64,000 bases of DNA, taken from assembly GCA_030015575.1 (NCBI GenBank), contig CM057344.1, positions 190,605,044 through 190,669,043 on the forward strand, written 5' to 3'. The notes below the pieces were generated by a model. The model saw nothing but the letters and a program-made list of their open reading frames with translations, was not told the DNA's origin and ran no database searches. Position 1 is the stretch's first letter, and every line of letters starts with the position of its first letter. Both the position numbers and the translations under genes were made by a program. This document shows, in pieces, positions 32,782 through 43,940 of this stretch. The stretch is from Agapanthus africanus (lineage: Eukaryota; Streptophyta; Magnoliopsida; Asparagales; Amaryllidaceae).

Positions 32782-33605
32782 CGATTCTTGGAAGTATTTA
32801 TGGATGGTTTCTCCGTCTTTAGAGATTCATTTTCTGAGTGTTTGAAGCATCTTGAACTGGTCATGTTATGATGCAAGGAAAAACACCTCACACTCAATTG
32901 GGAGAAGTGTCATTTCATGGTCAAACACGGCATTGTGTTAGGCCATATCAATTTTGAAAATGGCATTGAAGTCGATAAGGCAAAGATTGACGTCATTTCA
33001 AGCTTCCTACTTCCACGGACTGTCCGTGACATCAGGGCATTCTTAGGCCACCCCAGTTTTTACAGGCGTTTCATCAAGGATTTTAGCAAACTGGTTAGAC
33101 CCTTGACTTCCTGCTGGCTAAGGATACTCCCTTTGATTTCAATTCTGAGTGCCTTCATGCGTTCAAGCTTTTAAAATCGGAACTCACTTCCGCTCCGATC
33201 TTTAGTGCACCAGACTGGAATGAACCTTTTGAGCTAATGTGCGATACTTCTGACTTTGCGATAGGCGCTGTCTTAGGACAACGATTTGAAAAGAAGCCAC
33301 ATGTTATCTACTACGCGAGCAGGACGCTGAATGATGCACAGCTGAATTACACAACCACGGAAAAAGAATTCTTAGCTGTTGCGTACGGTCTTGAAAAATT
33401 CCGTCTTTTCTTGATTGGGACCCATGTCATGATTTACACTGATCATTCTGCACTTAGGCACCTCTTCAGATTGATACGTTGGATTCTCCTTCTTCAAGAA
33501 TTTGATTTGACCATCAAGGACAAAAAGGGATCCGACAACGTTGTATCCGATCATTTGTCTCGCTTACCAAATGCACCAATCGAGAAAACTCCAATCAATG
33601 AGTAG
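32782..33605 (+). pseudogene. A RT C-terminal half and RNase H, broken
   Basis: This continues RT after element D. The polymerase motif, normally FMDD in this lineage, reads FMDG (ATGGATGGT at 32800-32808), so a catalytic Asp is lost. A TGA lies at 32869-32871 and a frameshift near 33110. LNWEKCHFMVKHGIVLGH, DVISSFLLPRTVRDIRAFLG and YRRFIKDFS are recognisable. RNase H follows (33237-33605) with its acidic residues visible in [26 protein letters not shown] and YTDHSAL. Confidence 0.9.
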
Positions 33606-34936
33606 TCCCCATACGAACAACTTCTCTCTGTATCAGTTGAACCCTGGTTCGCTGATATTGTAAACTTTCTTGTCACCGGAGAAACACCTTACTTCTGGTC
33701 GAATCAGAACAAGTCAAAATTTCTCTCCCAAACCAAATTCTTTTATTGGGATGAACCATACCTGTTCAAGTACTGTCCTGATCAGATTATTATAAGGTGC
33801 ATCTCTATCTCTGAAACGAGAAGTGTTCTGTCTTTCTGTCATGATCAAGCTTGTGGGGGCCATTTTGGACTCGAAAGATGGCTGAAAAGGTTTTGCAAAG
33901 CGATTTCTACTGGCCGACGCTTTTCAAGGATGCTTTCGAATATTGCAAAACCTGAAGCCGCTGCCAATACATGGGAAAGATTGAAAAACGGAATCAGATG
34001 TCCCTACAATCCATTCTGATTGTAGAAATTTTCGACGTATGGGGTATCGATTTCATGGGGCCATTCCCGGACTCTTTTGGAAATTTGTACATTTTGCTGG
34101 CTGTGGATTATGTGTCCAAATGGGTGGAGGCTGTCCCATGTCGAACCAACGATAACAAGGTTGTCGTAAAATTCTTAAAAGAGAACATCTTTTCTTGGTT
34201 CGGTATGCCTCGCACCATCATCAGTGATAATGGAATGCATTTTTGCAACCGATCTTTTGAAGAACTGATGAAGAAATACTCCATTAGCCACAAACTGTCA
34301 ACAGCCTACTATCCCCAGACTTGCAGTCAGGTCGAAGTCTCCAATAGACAGATTAAACAGATTCTGGAAAAGACTGTCAGCCAACACCGCAAGGATTGAT
34401 CATTGAAGTTAAATGACGCGCTTTGGGCATTTCACACCGCCTTCAAAACAAATCTAGGTATGTCCCCATACCGACTCATTTTTGGAAAAGCGTGTCATTT
34501 TCCTGTTGAATTGGAACACCGCGCGTTCTGGGTAATCAAACAACTCAATGTTGACCTAGAAAAGGCCGGTGAGGCTCGAAAACTTCAATTGAATGAGCTC
34601 GACGAGATATGCAATGACGCGTATGATAACGCCAAACTGTACAAAGAAAAAACAATAGTTTTTCACGACAAGGCGATTCTCCGAAAAACATTCATTGTGG
34701 GATAAAAGGTTCTGCTTTACGACTCCAGGCTTCATCTGTTCCCTGGAAAATTGAAGTCATGTTGGACAGGTCCGTTTATTGTGCGCACCGTCTTTCCGCA
34801 CGGTGCAGTCAACATTGAAGATCAGCACTCGGGTAATACTTTCAAGGTCAATGGCCAATGTCTGAAGCCATTCTTAGAATTGCCCGCGGAAACATGGGAG
34901 CTCATGTTTTTCCATGAGCCACATTATCTTGATTGA
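33606..34936 (+). pseudogene. A integrase, broken
   Basis: The zinc-binding region is frameshifted near 33830-33960 (CHDQACGGHFG is readable). The catalytic core in 33971-34399 retains the D, D and E of the DDE triad in [20 protein letters not shown] and [11 protein letters not shown], then stops at TGA 34397-34399. The C-terminal part continues at 34403-34705 ([21 protein letters not shown]) and 34751-34936 ([20 protein letters not shown], ending YLD). Nothing resembling an envelope gene follows. Confidence 0.9.
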
Positions 34937-36280
34937 ATCACTTCCCGTAAATCTTGTATATACGTTTTGGCTTTTTCGTTTTGTAATTATTGTTTATTAT
35001 TTTTACCCTTCAACTATTTTGACTCTTGTTATATAGCATGATAATGAGGACACTGTCAAGTTTAAGTTTGGGGATATATTTTTGCTCGGTAAGCTTTCTA
35101 CCTTCTACCTTCGCATTCATGTGTATATTTTTGCATTTGCACACTTATTAAAAACACACAAAAATCGAAAAAATTTCAAAAATATAAAAACTTTGTCGTC
35201 AAATTAGCTAGTAGGGTAACTTAGATTTTTTCCGAAAATTTAGTTTATACTTTAAAAATAACTAAATCCTAGGCTTAGAAGTTGAAAACCCTAAAAATAA
35301 CCCTCCTTCTGTTTAACCTTGGTAAATATACATCCTTGCAGTTTTGTATGAAGTAGGTAACCTTTAGTTTAGTTCTTTAGTTAAGTCAAGATGAATGAAA
35401 AGTATTGAAAAATTTATTGAAGGATAAGTCTGAAAAATAATTCCTATTCTTGAGTTCAAATTCAGAAAGTATATACCCTACAAATCGCACTTATATGCAC
35501 CTTGAAACTTGAGATAGTAGAGAAAACCTAGAAATACTCTTGCCTGAAAGCCTTGTATGAAAGAAAAAACGGTATTTAAAACTAACCACCAAAAGAGCAT
35601 CATTGAAAAATATATACGGTCTTGAAAAAAAAAGAAGAAAAAATAAAGTCAGGACCTGAAAACTGCTATTTACGCTTTAAGCTCACACTTTCAGGAATCG
35701 GCTGTTAGTGCCTCAAGAAGCATTAATAGTCGTATAAAAGGTGTGTGAGCAAATCCGTCCATCATAAACGAAAAGAAGTAGTATTAGGTATTAAGGTAAG
35801 GGTACTATAGCTTGAATTGAATTCTTGAGTGTAGGGGTGGAAATTTACACACACGAAGGGGTATACGATCGATGTTTGGAAGAAAGATTTCCGTAAATGT
35901 GATAAAAATTCCGTATTGGAGACTGCGCTTTAGAAGGACAACTCAAGAGAAACCAAAATCTTTCTTAAACTGTCAAAATTTATAGGATCTGAGATTGAAT
36001 AAATAGGAGGCGTGAAATATAAAAGTTGAAAATTTCTAACTTAGGATAATAGAATTTCTAATTTAGATACTAAACCGTAGAAGTAAAAGTCGATATTAAC
36101 TTACGAAACTAGCTTGACGGGATTTTGTGGGTAGTATCCACTGAAAACCCTCAGGAGACAACACTCCTCCTACTAGGGACACATAGAGGTTTAACGGCTT
36201 GTTGCATATGCTCAGTGCAATCGCGTTCCCTGCGAAAGTGAGGCTAGGTTTTTTTATTTTGCTCGGGACAAGCAAAAGAT
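34937..36280 (+). other. A 3' untranslated region
   Basis: No gene is seen. One internal purine tract, TAAGTTTGGGGATAT, lies at 35063-35077. The module at 36117-36245 is collinear with B 14564-14690 and D 30759-30885 and includes the AGGAG/CTCCT and TTGCA/TGCAA stems. Upstream segments (for example 35715-35890) also match B and D. Confidence 0.78.
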
Positions 36281-36295
36281 AAGTGTGTGGGTATT
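36281..36295 (+). other. Degenerate polypurine tract of A
   Basis: AAGTGTGTGGGTATT abuts the 3' LTR. Compared with B it has T inside the G run. Confidence 0.65.
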
Positions 36296-37977
36296 TGTTC
36301 ATCACAGAAAACTGCATTTTAATACCACTCATTCGTTATCTATTTTGTATATATCGGTACTATTAACCAGTGTCTGCTCAGTAATTAAAGATTACAGGTG
36401 TTTGTGATAAAAGTCTGGAAACACACTCAAAATCACGGATATAGTGTTTGGGAGCTGACACTGCAAACGGAACAGAAAACCGATCGATCAAATGAGATCT
36501 TGTGCAAACAATATTGCATACACGATTTTTGGTCTTACACAATGCATGTGCACTAGACCATGATGGGGGCTGCCTTGGCACACAATGAGCACAAATGAGG
36601 GTGATGTGCAATAAATGCTAAAAGTTGTGATGTGACTTAATACATCAAGTCCCTTCAAAAACTACTGAGTATAACCTAAGCTGATATGAAGAAATCAAAC
36701 AACATCAGTGGACTTGTTGAGTGCACTAGACTTTACCACACCAAAATGAGCCCCAAAGCTCAGACCAAGACCGGCGAGTAACCCCCCAAAACCGGCGCCG
36801 CCGGGTCCCCTTTGCCCAAATCACTTCGTATTTTGTCTGGTCACTCATTGTTGTCCCATCATCCTATTTTTATTATTTGTTTAATTTTTGTTTTGAGCCT
36901 ATAAATACCAGGCCTTTGGGAAAGTTAGAGGGCACTACTTTTTGTGAGAGAGAAGTTTGTAAACATTATAACTAGTGATCTTGTAACCCTTAGTGTGAAT
37001 TCCTTGCCTTCCTCTAGTCTTGCAACCTCTTTCTTGAGCTTTCAAGATTAGATTTTGGTATTTGAATTCACTTGTTTGTACTTGGAACCATTGCAATCAA
37101 AGCATCATTTATATCAAGTTGATTCTTGTATCTCTTCTCTTTTTGCATTTTCTTCTTTGTTGTTATTTCAATTTATGATGTGTGAGTAGTTTGTTCTTGG
37201 GCTATGGTGAGGTAGGTTGTGGAATGGCTTTTCTTCCAACCCCTCCCTTTTTAATTCTTGCATTTTACACTTCCTTTCTTAATTATGCAATTTTATTATG
37301 TTTTGCTTGATAGGATATATTGTTTTGAATGGTTGCAAATCAACCTTTAACATATATCCTATTCCTTCTTTACATCTTATTGTTGCTATATTATGATTTG
37401 AAGTTAAAAGGAATACGAAATTAAGTTAAGTGTTGTAAACTAGATAGATAGGATATATAGCATACAAACATATGTTCTATACTTTCCAACTTCACTTAAC
37501 TAAATTCGTATTCATTTCATTCTAAAAACTTAAATTTTTAGTTTCTTTTTAACTTAACCTTGATATCGTATTCTAAACTGACGCTTGTTTCGGATAGATG
37601 CGGTATGCTTTCGTAAATCAAATAGAAACTAAAAATGGACCTTGAATCAAGATGGATAGTTAGGGGTAAAAGCCGTATTTCAACCATACCAAACCTTAGC
37701 CTAAGTTTTCTCTAAGCAACCCTAAACCTTTCTTCATTTAATTGTTGTAAAAACGTGACAAAATACATTTCCAACCCATTGTTTCATAACTTAAAATGAT
37801 GTCATGATATCCACTCCCTGTGGTTCGACCCATATTTGTCGGCTTGCATCAACGCACAGTGCACTTGCGGTATTTTTAGAACTCGAGACTCATGTCGTGC
37901 ACTATTTTCATTAACAAAACCGACATATCCTAATTTGACAATAGCCTTCAACGACACGATACCGTGAGTTCCGAACA
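36296..37977 (+). repeat. A 3' LTR
   Basis: The 1682-bp uninterrupted copy runs from TGTTCATCAC to CCGAACA, with TATA box CTATAAATAC at 36899-36908. It is followed by TSD GTGAT and then by the resumed C1 leader (AACCAATCTGATCTTG, also found in C2 and C3). Confidence 0.95.
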
Positions 37978-37982
37978 GTGAT

Positions 37983-38468
37983 AACCAATCTGATCTTGAT
38001 AGAGTGCACGCTGAGTGTTTATTTTCTCTCTTTCTGGTACAACGACCCATGACTTACCTTAAAAACTCATGAACCCGTTTGACCGAACCTTCTCACACCC
38101 TTTCGCTCTGGCTTGTCTTGATTCATGATAAAGTCACATATATCGCTGCCACTCCTACTCTACCCTTCAGAACATGTCGTATCGCTATGATGATCCATAT
38201 TGTTTGGAACGACCATCATATTGTTACATACGAACTCGAAGAAGTTACTTCAGTCGAGGATGGCCACATGTTTTAAAGAAATTGAATATGTTTATTCGGT
38301 TGTCTCTTCTATTTACCTTCTCTCACGATGCGAGAGCTCCTTGATTAGGAGAGTACACCTATTACTCTTATTAGATAGTCTTCTTCCAAACCATAGGCTG
38401 GTGCCGAAAGGTAGGGAAGGAAGAAAACCAATTAGCCTAAGGACAGTGTACAGAAGGTAAGAAGTAGA
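37983..38468 (+). pseudogene. C1 leader end and gag relic, middle part
   Basis: This resumes C1 after A. AACCAATCTGATCTT matches 43640 in C2 and 55826 in C3. The stretch near 38119-38175 is a decayed match to the C3 gag LTYDKVSYVVTAP segment. The basic region before the zinc knuckle is weakly visible near 38400. It ends at GTAGA, the left target duplication of C3. It cannot code for protein. Confidence 0.7.
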
Positions 38469-38481
38469 TGTTGGATATATG
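38469..38481 (+). repeat. First 13 bp of the C3 5' LTR
   Basis: TGTTGGATATATG is identical to the start of the C3 3' LTR at 59833. It is cut off by C2, for which ATATG (38477-38481) would be the left target duplication. The right copy is lost. Confidence 0.8.
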
Positions 38482-40678
38482 TGTTAGTGATATGTATGCC
38501 CTAGAGGCCATTACTGTACATACGATGTATATTGTAGTGGATACTTAGACATATATAGGGAGGACTTTCTTGCTCGACAAGTATGCTATCTGATTGCTCT
38601 TTATCTTAACATGTACGATGATTGTCTCTATGTTATATGTTGATAAAGCCATTAGGATGAGGACTTGACTCCAGGATTATGATGCAGATCATACTAGTGG
38701 GGACAGAGTAGTCGCTAAGTACATCCTTCAAATGTTCCTAGTCGAGGGTGTATCGAGACAGGGCATCGATATACCAGTGTAGACTAGCGTATAGCTTCTC
38801 GACCCATGTAGATGGGCGATGGATGATCCCATATCCATTGGTGTTTGACAGCAGAGACAGTATATGGGTGCTCAGTGGAGACTGGGTACACTGAACGGAC
38901 TCGCCGAGAACTCCCAGATGGTATTATACCTATCGTCAGATGGCAGTTCTCTGGTGACACTGGTACAGGTTAGTCTGTTGACCCGAGATCGTTATAGAGT
39001 CTTGTATGATTCCCACAGTGCTTTGATTTCCACCTTACCACGTTTAAGAGAACGTGCAAAACGGTGGCTTTTGGGTACAGTCCCGAGTCATATGGAGGCA
39101 ATGAGCGATAGGAGGGGTTTCATCTCTCCCGGTATAGGGAGTTGATGTTGCGCTGTGCTCGATTGGCTATAACAGGAATTCCTTGGCTAAGGCAGCTTCA
39201 GAGATATACTGGTAAGTGTTATCAGTAGTTTCTCGACCCGTTATGAGCCTCATATCGACACGACTTATCGAGTTACTGGGGTCTGACGTTTACCACCCTA
39301 GACGAGATATGCGACATATCAAACGAAGAGACCAGACTGTATGGTAGTGTTTCTGATTAGATTCACAGGAGTGTGAGCAGGCTTGCTTGTTGATCTTATT
39401 ATCGCTCAATACCCGGGTGGCCGTTACGTTTAGCAGACCGCTTGCGGCTTGTGGGTGTTTGATATGATCATCACCTACTGCCGGCGTATTGACGAGTCTT
39501 TAGAGTCCTACATAGGGGTTTCCTGGCTCAAGCGAAATGGAGTAGGAGCACATATGTGATATGTGCGGGACCGAGATTGATACGATATGAGATACCGTAT
39601 TTTATTCTCGCGATTCGTGACATTGGTCGGTTATATGTGATATGTCCGGGTTATCGGATCAAGTGTTGATTCGATAAGTTGTTACACTTGATATTAGTCG
39701 GTTATATGTGATATAGCCGGATTATTAAATCAAGAGTTGATTTAATAATTTAATGTATAATTATATATTAGATATATTACATTACATTAACCAGTATTAG
39801 TTCACTTAAGATTCTTTTCTCACTTGATGTACACATTGTATAGATGTGATATATTTTTGTGTACATGTATTGTGTCATGGTTGAAGATACATGATAGATG
39901 GGTGTATGAGACTTATACCATGCTAAGATTAAATTTGGTTTTTGATTATTTCTTAAAGTTATTATAAAAGAGAATAAAATTGGTCAAAGTTATCAAGCTT
40001 GAATGAAGCTTGTAGAACTTTGACAAAGTCCACACTTTTGTAATTCCTTAGTATATTTTCCTTAACCCAAACCTTAACCTTAGCTTTGGGTTTATTCTCT
40101 ACATGAGTTAGGCATGATAGCCTTAACTCATCCATGGTTACATAATTCTTTTGGATGAGGATTAATTAATATGATGAATTATTCTTTCTTCTTTTTCTTC
40201 CTCTCAAGCTTTTCTAGCTCCAATGGAAGTATGATAAAAAGTGTGATAAAATCAATTCTAAAGTGAGCCCACTTCCTAATTCATCATCCTCTACTACTTG
40301 CCATTTAGTATAGGGTGTTCTCTTCACAAAGTTTATAACCTAGTGAAGAAATAACTTGGGTTAGTGTCTCCCCGACGTAGATCATCTTCGGCCTCGAAGT
40401 CTTCAAAGCAAGCATGTTCGTTTCTTCGTGGGAGCCTCTCTAGAGTCCGGAGTTCACGATCGCAGTGAAGGGGACTACTACACGGAGCTATTTGAAGTGA
40501 AGGACCGGTCTACAAAGATTGTATTCCTTGCTCTCTTTACATATTGCAAAGTGTTTGCTTATGTTTCCGTATATTTCTAGTAAACGATCTATATTTAGGG
40601 TTAGCTAAAACGGCAAAATTTTAATTTGGCAAGGTCGATACCTCCCGAAACCTTGCTGCCGTCTTGGGTAACCCTGCA
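38482..40678 (+). repeat. C2 5' LTR
   Basis: This 2197-bp LTR runs from TGTTAGTGATATG to ACCCTGCA, just before the primer site. It is collinear with 46629-51810 apart from the F insertion and a 123-bp duplication there. Its short frames have no motif. Confidence 0.92.
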
Positions 40679-40679
40679 G

Positions 40680-40691
40680 TGGTATCAGAGC
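40680..40691 (+). other. Primer binding site of C2 (tRNA-iMet)
   Basis: TGGTATCAGAGC, complementary to the 3' end of initiator tRNA-Met, is the standard site for plant copia elements. Confidence 0.92.
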
Positions 40692-43600
40692 CATGCTAGA
40701 AGTTAATACGGATTTTGTTACAATTATGAAACCGAAACAACTCCGAAACTTGAAACAGAAAACCTGCTTGCTGTCGATTTTAAAAGGTTGTCAAAAAATT
40801 TTGCAAACAAGTACAGAGTGATGTATGAGATATATCATGAAGACTGTAAAAATTTCAGGGCATTTCCAAAATTTTAGCTGGCCACCACTATAGAGATCTC
40901 GTCCCAATCCGAGCACCGCCCTGAATTTTTGTCATTGTTCCAGTGGCTTGGTTTTGATGTTTCAGGTGTTGTTTATTTTTTCTAATTTTGCATGTGATGT
41001 AATTTTACACTATAAACAATTCGGAGTGTTTCATATTCGTATTTTTAATATTGTTTCAGGTTTTCACATATTGTTTAGACGATGTTAAAAGGTTCGATCG
41101 AATGTCAAAAACCCATTTTTCCAAGTTTAACGTATTCGGAGAAACATGCAAGTGATTCTGTGGACCCTCTAGAAGAACGTAAACCTTAACTCGATTATGT
41201 GGCCGTCAAAACCGCCACTTGAACCCTAGGATTTGTGGTAGTTTAGCGTTTCACATGTGAGGCGTTGGTTTGACCCTTCTACGGCTGGTTCATAGGTACT
41301 GTGGCATCTTCTGGGTATTACTAAAACTGTGCTCAAGTGTTGAGCTGTCGGGAAATAGTGGGACTTTGACGAATCGATCGAAGATTTTGACGTCGTCCGA
41401 ATATTATATGATGGTGATACAATATTTGGAATCCACATGTAGTTATGAGATAACTAGAATGAATGTTATAAATCTAGCAGTTTAGTCTCATTTGATCGGT
41501 TGCCACGGGATTTTGATGCGATCAAAAGTCCGTCGCAATCACGTAGCGTACGCGGATACTTTCCGGGTAAACTTAATAGATAGCTATGCCCCATAGCCCC
41601 GACCAAGTGACTGTAGGAGAACCCCGTCGCTAAAAGCATCCGTTCGGATGCTCGCGGCAGCGGTGTTCCGCCTTAGTGCACTTTGTTGACGGTATCGGGG
41701 GTGTGGCCGTCTACTAAAGTTTCCAACGAGCATTCGATCAGGATGTCGGGAATCTTGTTGAATTGCCCGACTAGATATTGAAAAGTGTTTTCAAGATCGA
41801 GACAAAAATGCGTGGTTTATAATTGTTAGGCATGCGATGTCTAAGGAATTCATTTGGTTAGGCATGAAACCCAAAGTATGTGATACGTTGGGTTTATGAT
41901 GTCTAGGGTGGTTGCGGATTCCAACTGTTGTAGTTTTCACTTTCTTTTTTGCGACCGTTAGTGTAATATGTGGAGTATCGCTGGTTTCGGTGCTATATGT
42001 CAACGACAATTGGGATACATATATTTACTTACGTTAATGACATGTGATGTTATGTGTTGCTGTGATATGTTATATTGGATCGTCGTGTTTGAATAGCCGG
42101 GGGTTTTATGTGAGATGAGAGTTTTTCATTTTCATTCATGTAAAATTCATTGTATGTAATATTCTTTTATTGGGGCACTTCCGTGTTGAGGATGATGTCA
42201 CCATTGTATATTATTTACTTTTCCGCATTAGGATAGACCCAAGAAGGGGAGCACAAGTAACCGGGTTCTAGGGTCCAGAAGGAGGCCATCTTGAGGAGTC
42301 GAGACCGGGTCTCCCAACCCTAGAATTGGGAGGGTTGCTTGCCGCACTCGTAGGGGTCTAGGGATGTGGGTTTGGATATTCATCGCGACCGTAGAATCCG
42401 CGTTTTATACTGGCTTGATATAAACACGGAAATCCTAGTATATCCAATATTTCATATATGTTCTTCTGCTGCAATGTTCTGTGATGAGATCATATTACTG
42501 CCTGAGACGAATGTTTATATTATATATATAAGATATATATTGTATATTGTTGATATCGTTTCATATCTGATGCTTGTGAAGCATAATAAAATGGGACTTC
42601 ATTAATGAGATTAATGAAATAAAAGAAACCTAAAGATGTTGTAGAAGCTTGTCTCGAAAACTGGTAGCTCTAGTTCTTGCTTTGCATAGCGGTATTCCTT
42701 GCAGAATATACAGCACCTTATTCGATAAGGAAAGAGCCGAGATCCCTTCACCGGGAGTGACCTCTTTAGCGAAACTAGCAGATGCTACAAACTCGGTTTG
42801 TCTTTTGATTGCTTTTATAGTTTTTGCTTTGCACAGTGGTATTTGTGAAATATCCTGCACCTTATTCGATAAGGAAAGAGCCGAGATCCCTTCACCGGGA
42901 GTGACCTCTTTAGCAAAACTAGTAAAAGCCTAAAAAACACTCCTTTTCAAAATCACTCGATTCTACGACGATATCAAGTTCATTACGCAAAGGGTTTTCT
43001 TAAAATCCTGTCGTAGCCCTCCGTCATTTCAGATAAGTACTTCATAGTATTCGTGCTACGTTTGTTGGCCTACGTCAAGGTGTAGTGTTCGGTAGCTATT
43101 TATGCTTATCTGCTAAAGCATATGATGCGATTGAGTTAAGGTAGTCGTGCGACTTTGTTGGCCTGCGTCAAGGGTCGTACGGGTGGGTTTAATTCAATCG
43201 GGAAATGACGGGTTGAACTTGACTAGCGGACTATGGTTTGTTGGCTTGCGTCAAGGTCATAGGACGCTTGGGGTAAAACAGTATCGGGAATTTCAAGTGT
43301 TAAAATTTGCAATAAGATTGCATACCTTCTATGAGATAGTTGGATCCCGATACCCACTGCGAGTAAGAGTTACTCCTGGGAGAGTTTTACACATTACAAT
43401 TAGCCGATCAAGTAGGTGTCTAGAAAGGTGTTAACGGGGTTACGCCCCTGGGAAAACAAGGTTTATTTTAATTAGGTCCTTGCGAAAGCATGGGGAACCT
43501 CCCTCAAAGTACCGATACTGGCCTGGCTGAAAGATTGGCGAAATTGTAGGGTGTAATTAATCTCGACTAGTATTTCCTTTTAGGGTTTGAAGGAAGATTT

Positions 43601-43703
43601 GACTAAAATAGTAGGAGCCATCCTGATTAGATAAATAAATAACCAATCTGATCTTGCAAGAGCATATGCGGAGTGTTTTCTTCTCTCTCTCCAGGTAGCG
43701 ACC
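40692..43703 (+). other. C2 leader (untranslated)
   Basis: About 3.0 kb, noncoding and collinear with the C3 leader. Hairpins visible: GTTCTAGGGT with ACCCTAGAAT (42265-42326) enclosing GAGAC-CGG-GTCTC at 42301-42313; three mini-hairpins at 43064-43080, 43157-43173 and 43240-43256; GAGTAA-GAG-TTACTC at 43361-43375; and TGC-GAAA-GCA at 43481-43490 within AGGTTT/GAACCT (43459-43464, 43495-43500). A 157-bp segment is tandemly repeated from 42677. Confidence 0.78.
42677..42928. repeat. 157-bp tandem duplication in the C2 leader
   Basis: Two copies starting at 42677 and 42834 share a 50-bp block containing TTATTCGATAAGGAAAGAGC. C1 has the equivalent segment once, near 3057-3150, so the duplication is specific to C2. 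The second copy is incomplete at its right end. Confidence 0.85.
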
Positions 43704-43940
43704 ATGTCACGCCTTAATCAAGATAATAATATGGATGTATTGACCGAACCCGCTTGTTATACTGCGCTGGGGAACATTGGTTCCGCTCCAACTTATAATT
43801 GTTATAAGACCGAGCAGGAAATTGGGGATTACCAGGATTCCCGTGCCGCCCAAACGAAGAAAGTGCATGATGATGCATCTTCTTCGGGTGTGTTCATTAC
43901 AGAGAACTGTTTCTCAGTATCCTTTACGTCCTGGGTATGA
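43704..43940 (+). pseudogene. C2 gag remnant with large internal deletion
   Basis: A 78-aa open segment begins at the gag start position. Its end (HDDASSSGVFITENCFSVSF) matches C3 just before protease, where C3 reads HGDASASCVFVTKNCFSI. The Gag domain and zinc knuckle between are missing, roughly 650 bp relative to C3. A stop immediately before the protease Asp-Thr ends the frame. It could not make a functional Gag. Confidence 0.75.

Larger units (their letters stand above)
3937..37977 (+). mobile_element. A: dead Athila-like Ty3/gypsy element with gag-pol relics
   Basis: The element is bounded by TG...CA LTRs and a 5-bp TSD, GTGAT (3932-3936 and 37978-37982). Its own sequence is about 11.7 kb after removing E (in the 5' LTR) and D (in RT). 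Order: 5' LTR, tRNA-Asp type primer site, leader, gag, protease, RT, RNase H, integrase, 3' untranslated region, purine tract, 3' LTR. All coding parts carry stops or frameshifts. The gag and protease sequences and the primer site match the Athila type. No envelope-like frame was found between integrase and the 3' LTR. The two LTRs differ at many positions, so A is old. Confidence 0.92.

Noticed and set aside
34937..36280. Envelope-like gene after the A integrase
   Set aside because: Athila elements often carry one, but no frame with a signal or membrane segment was found. The region matches the untranslated regions of B and D.
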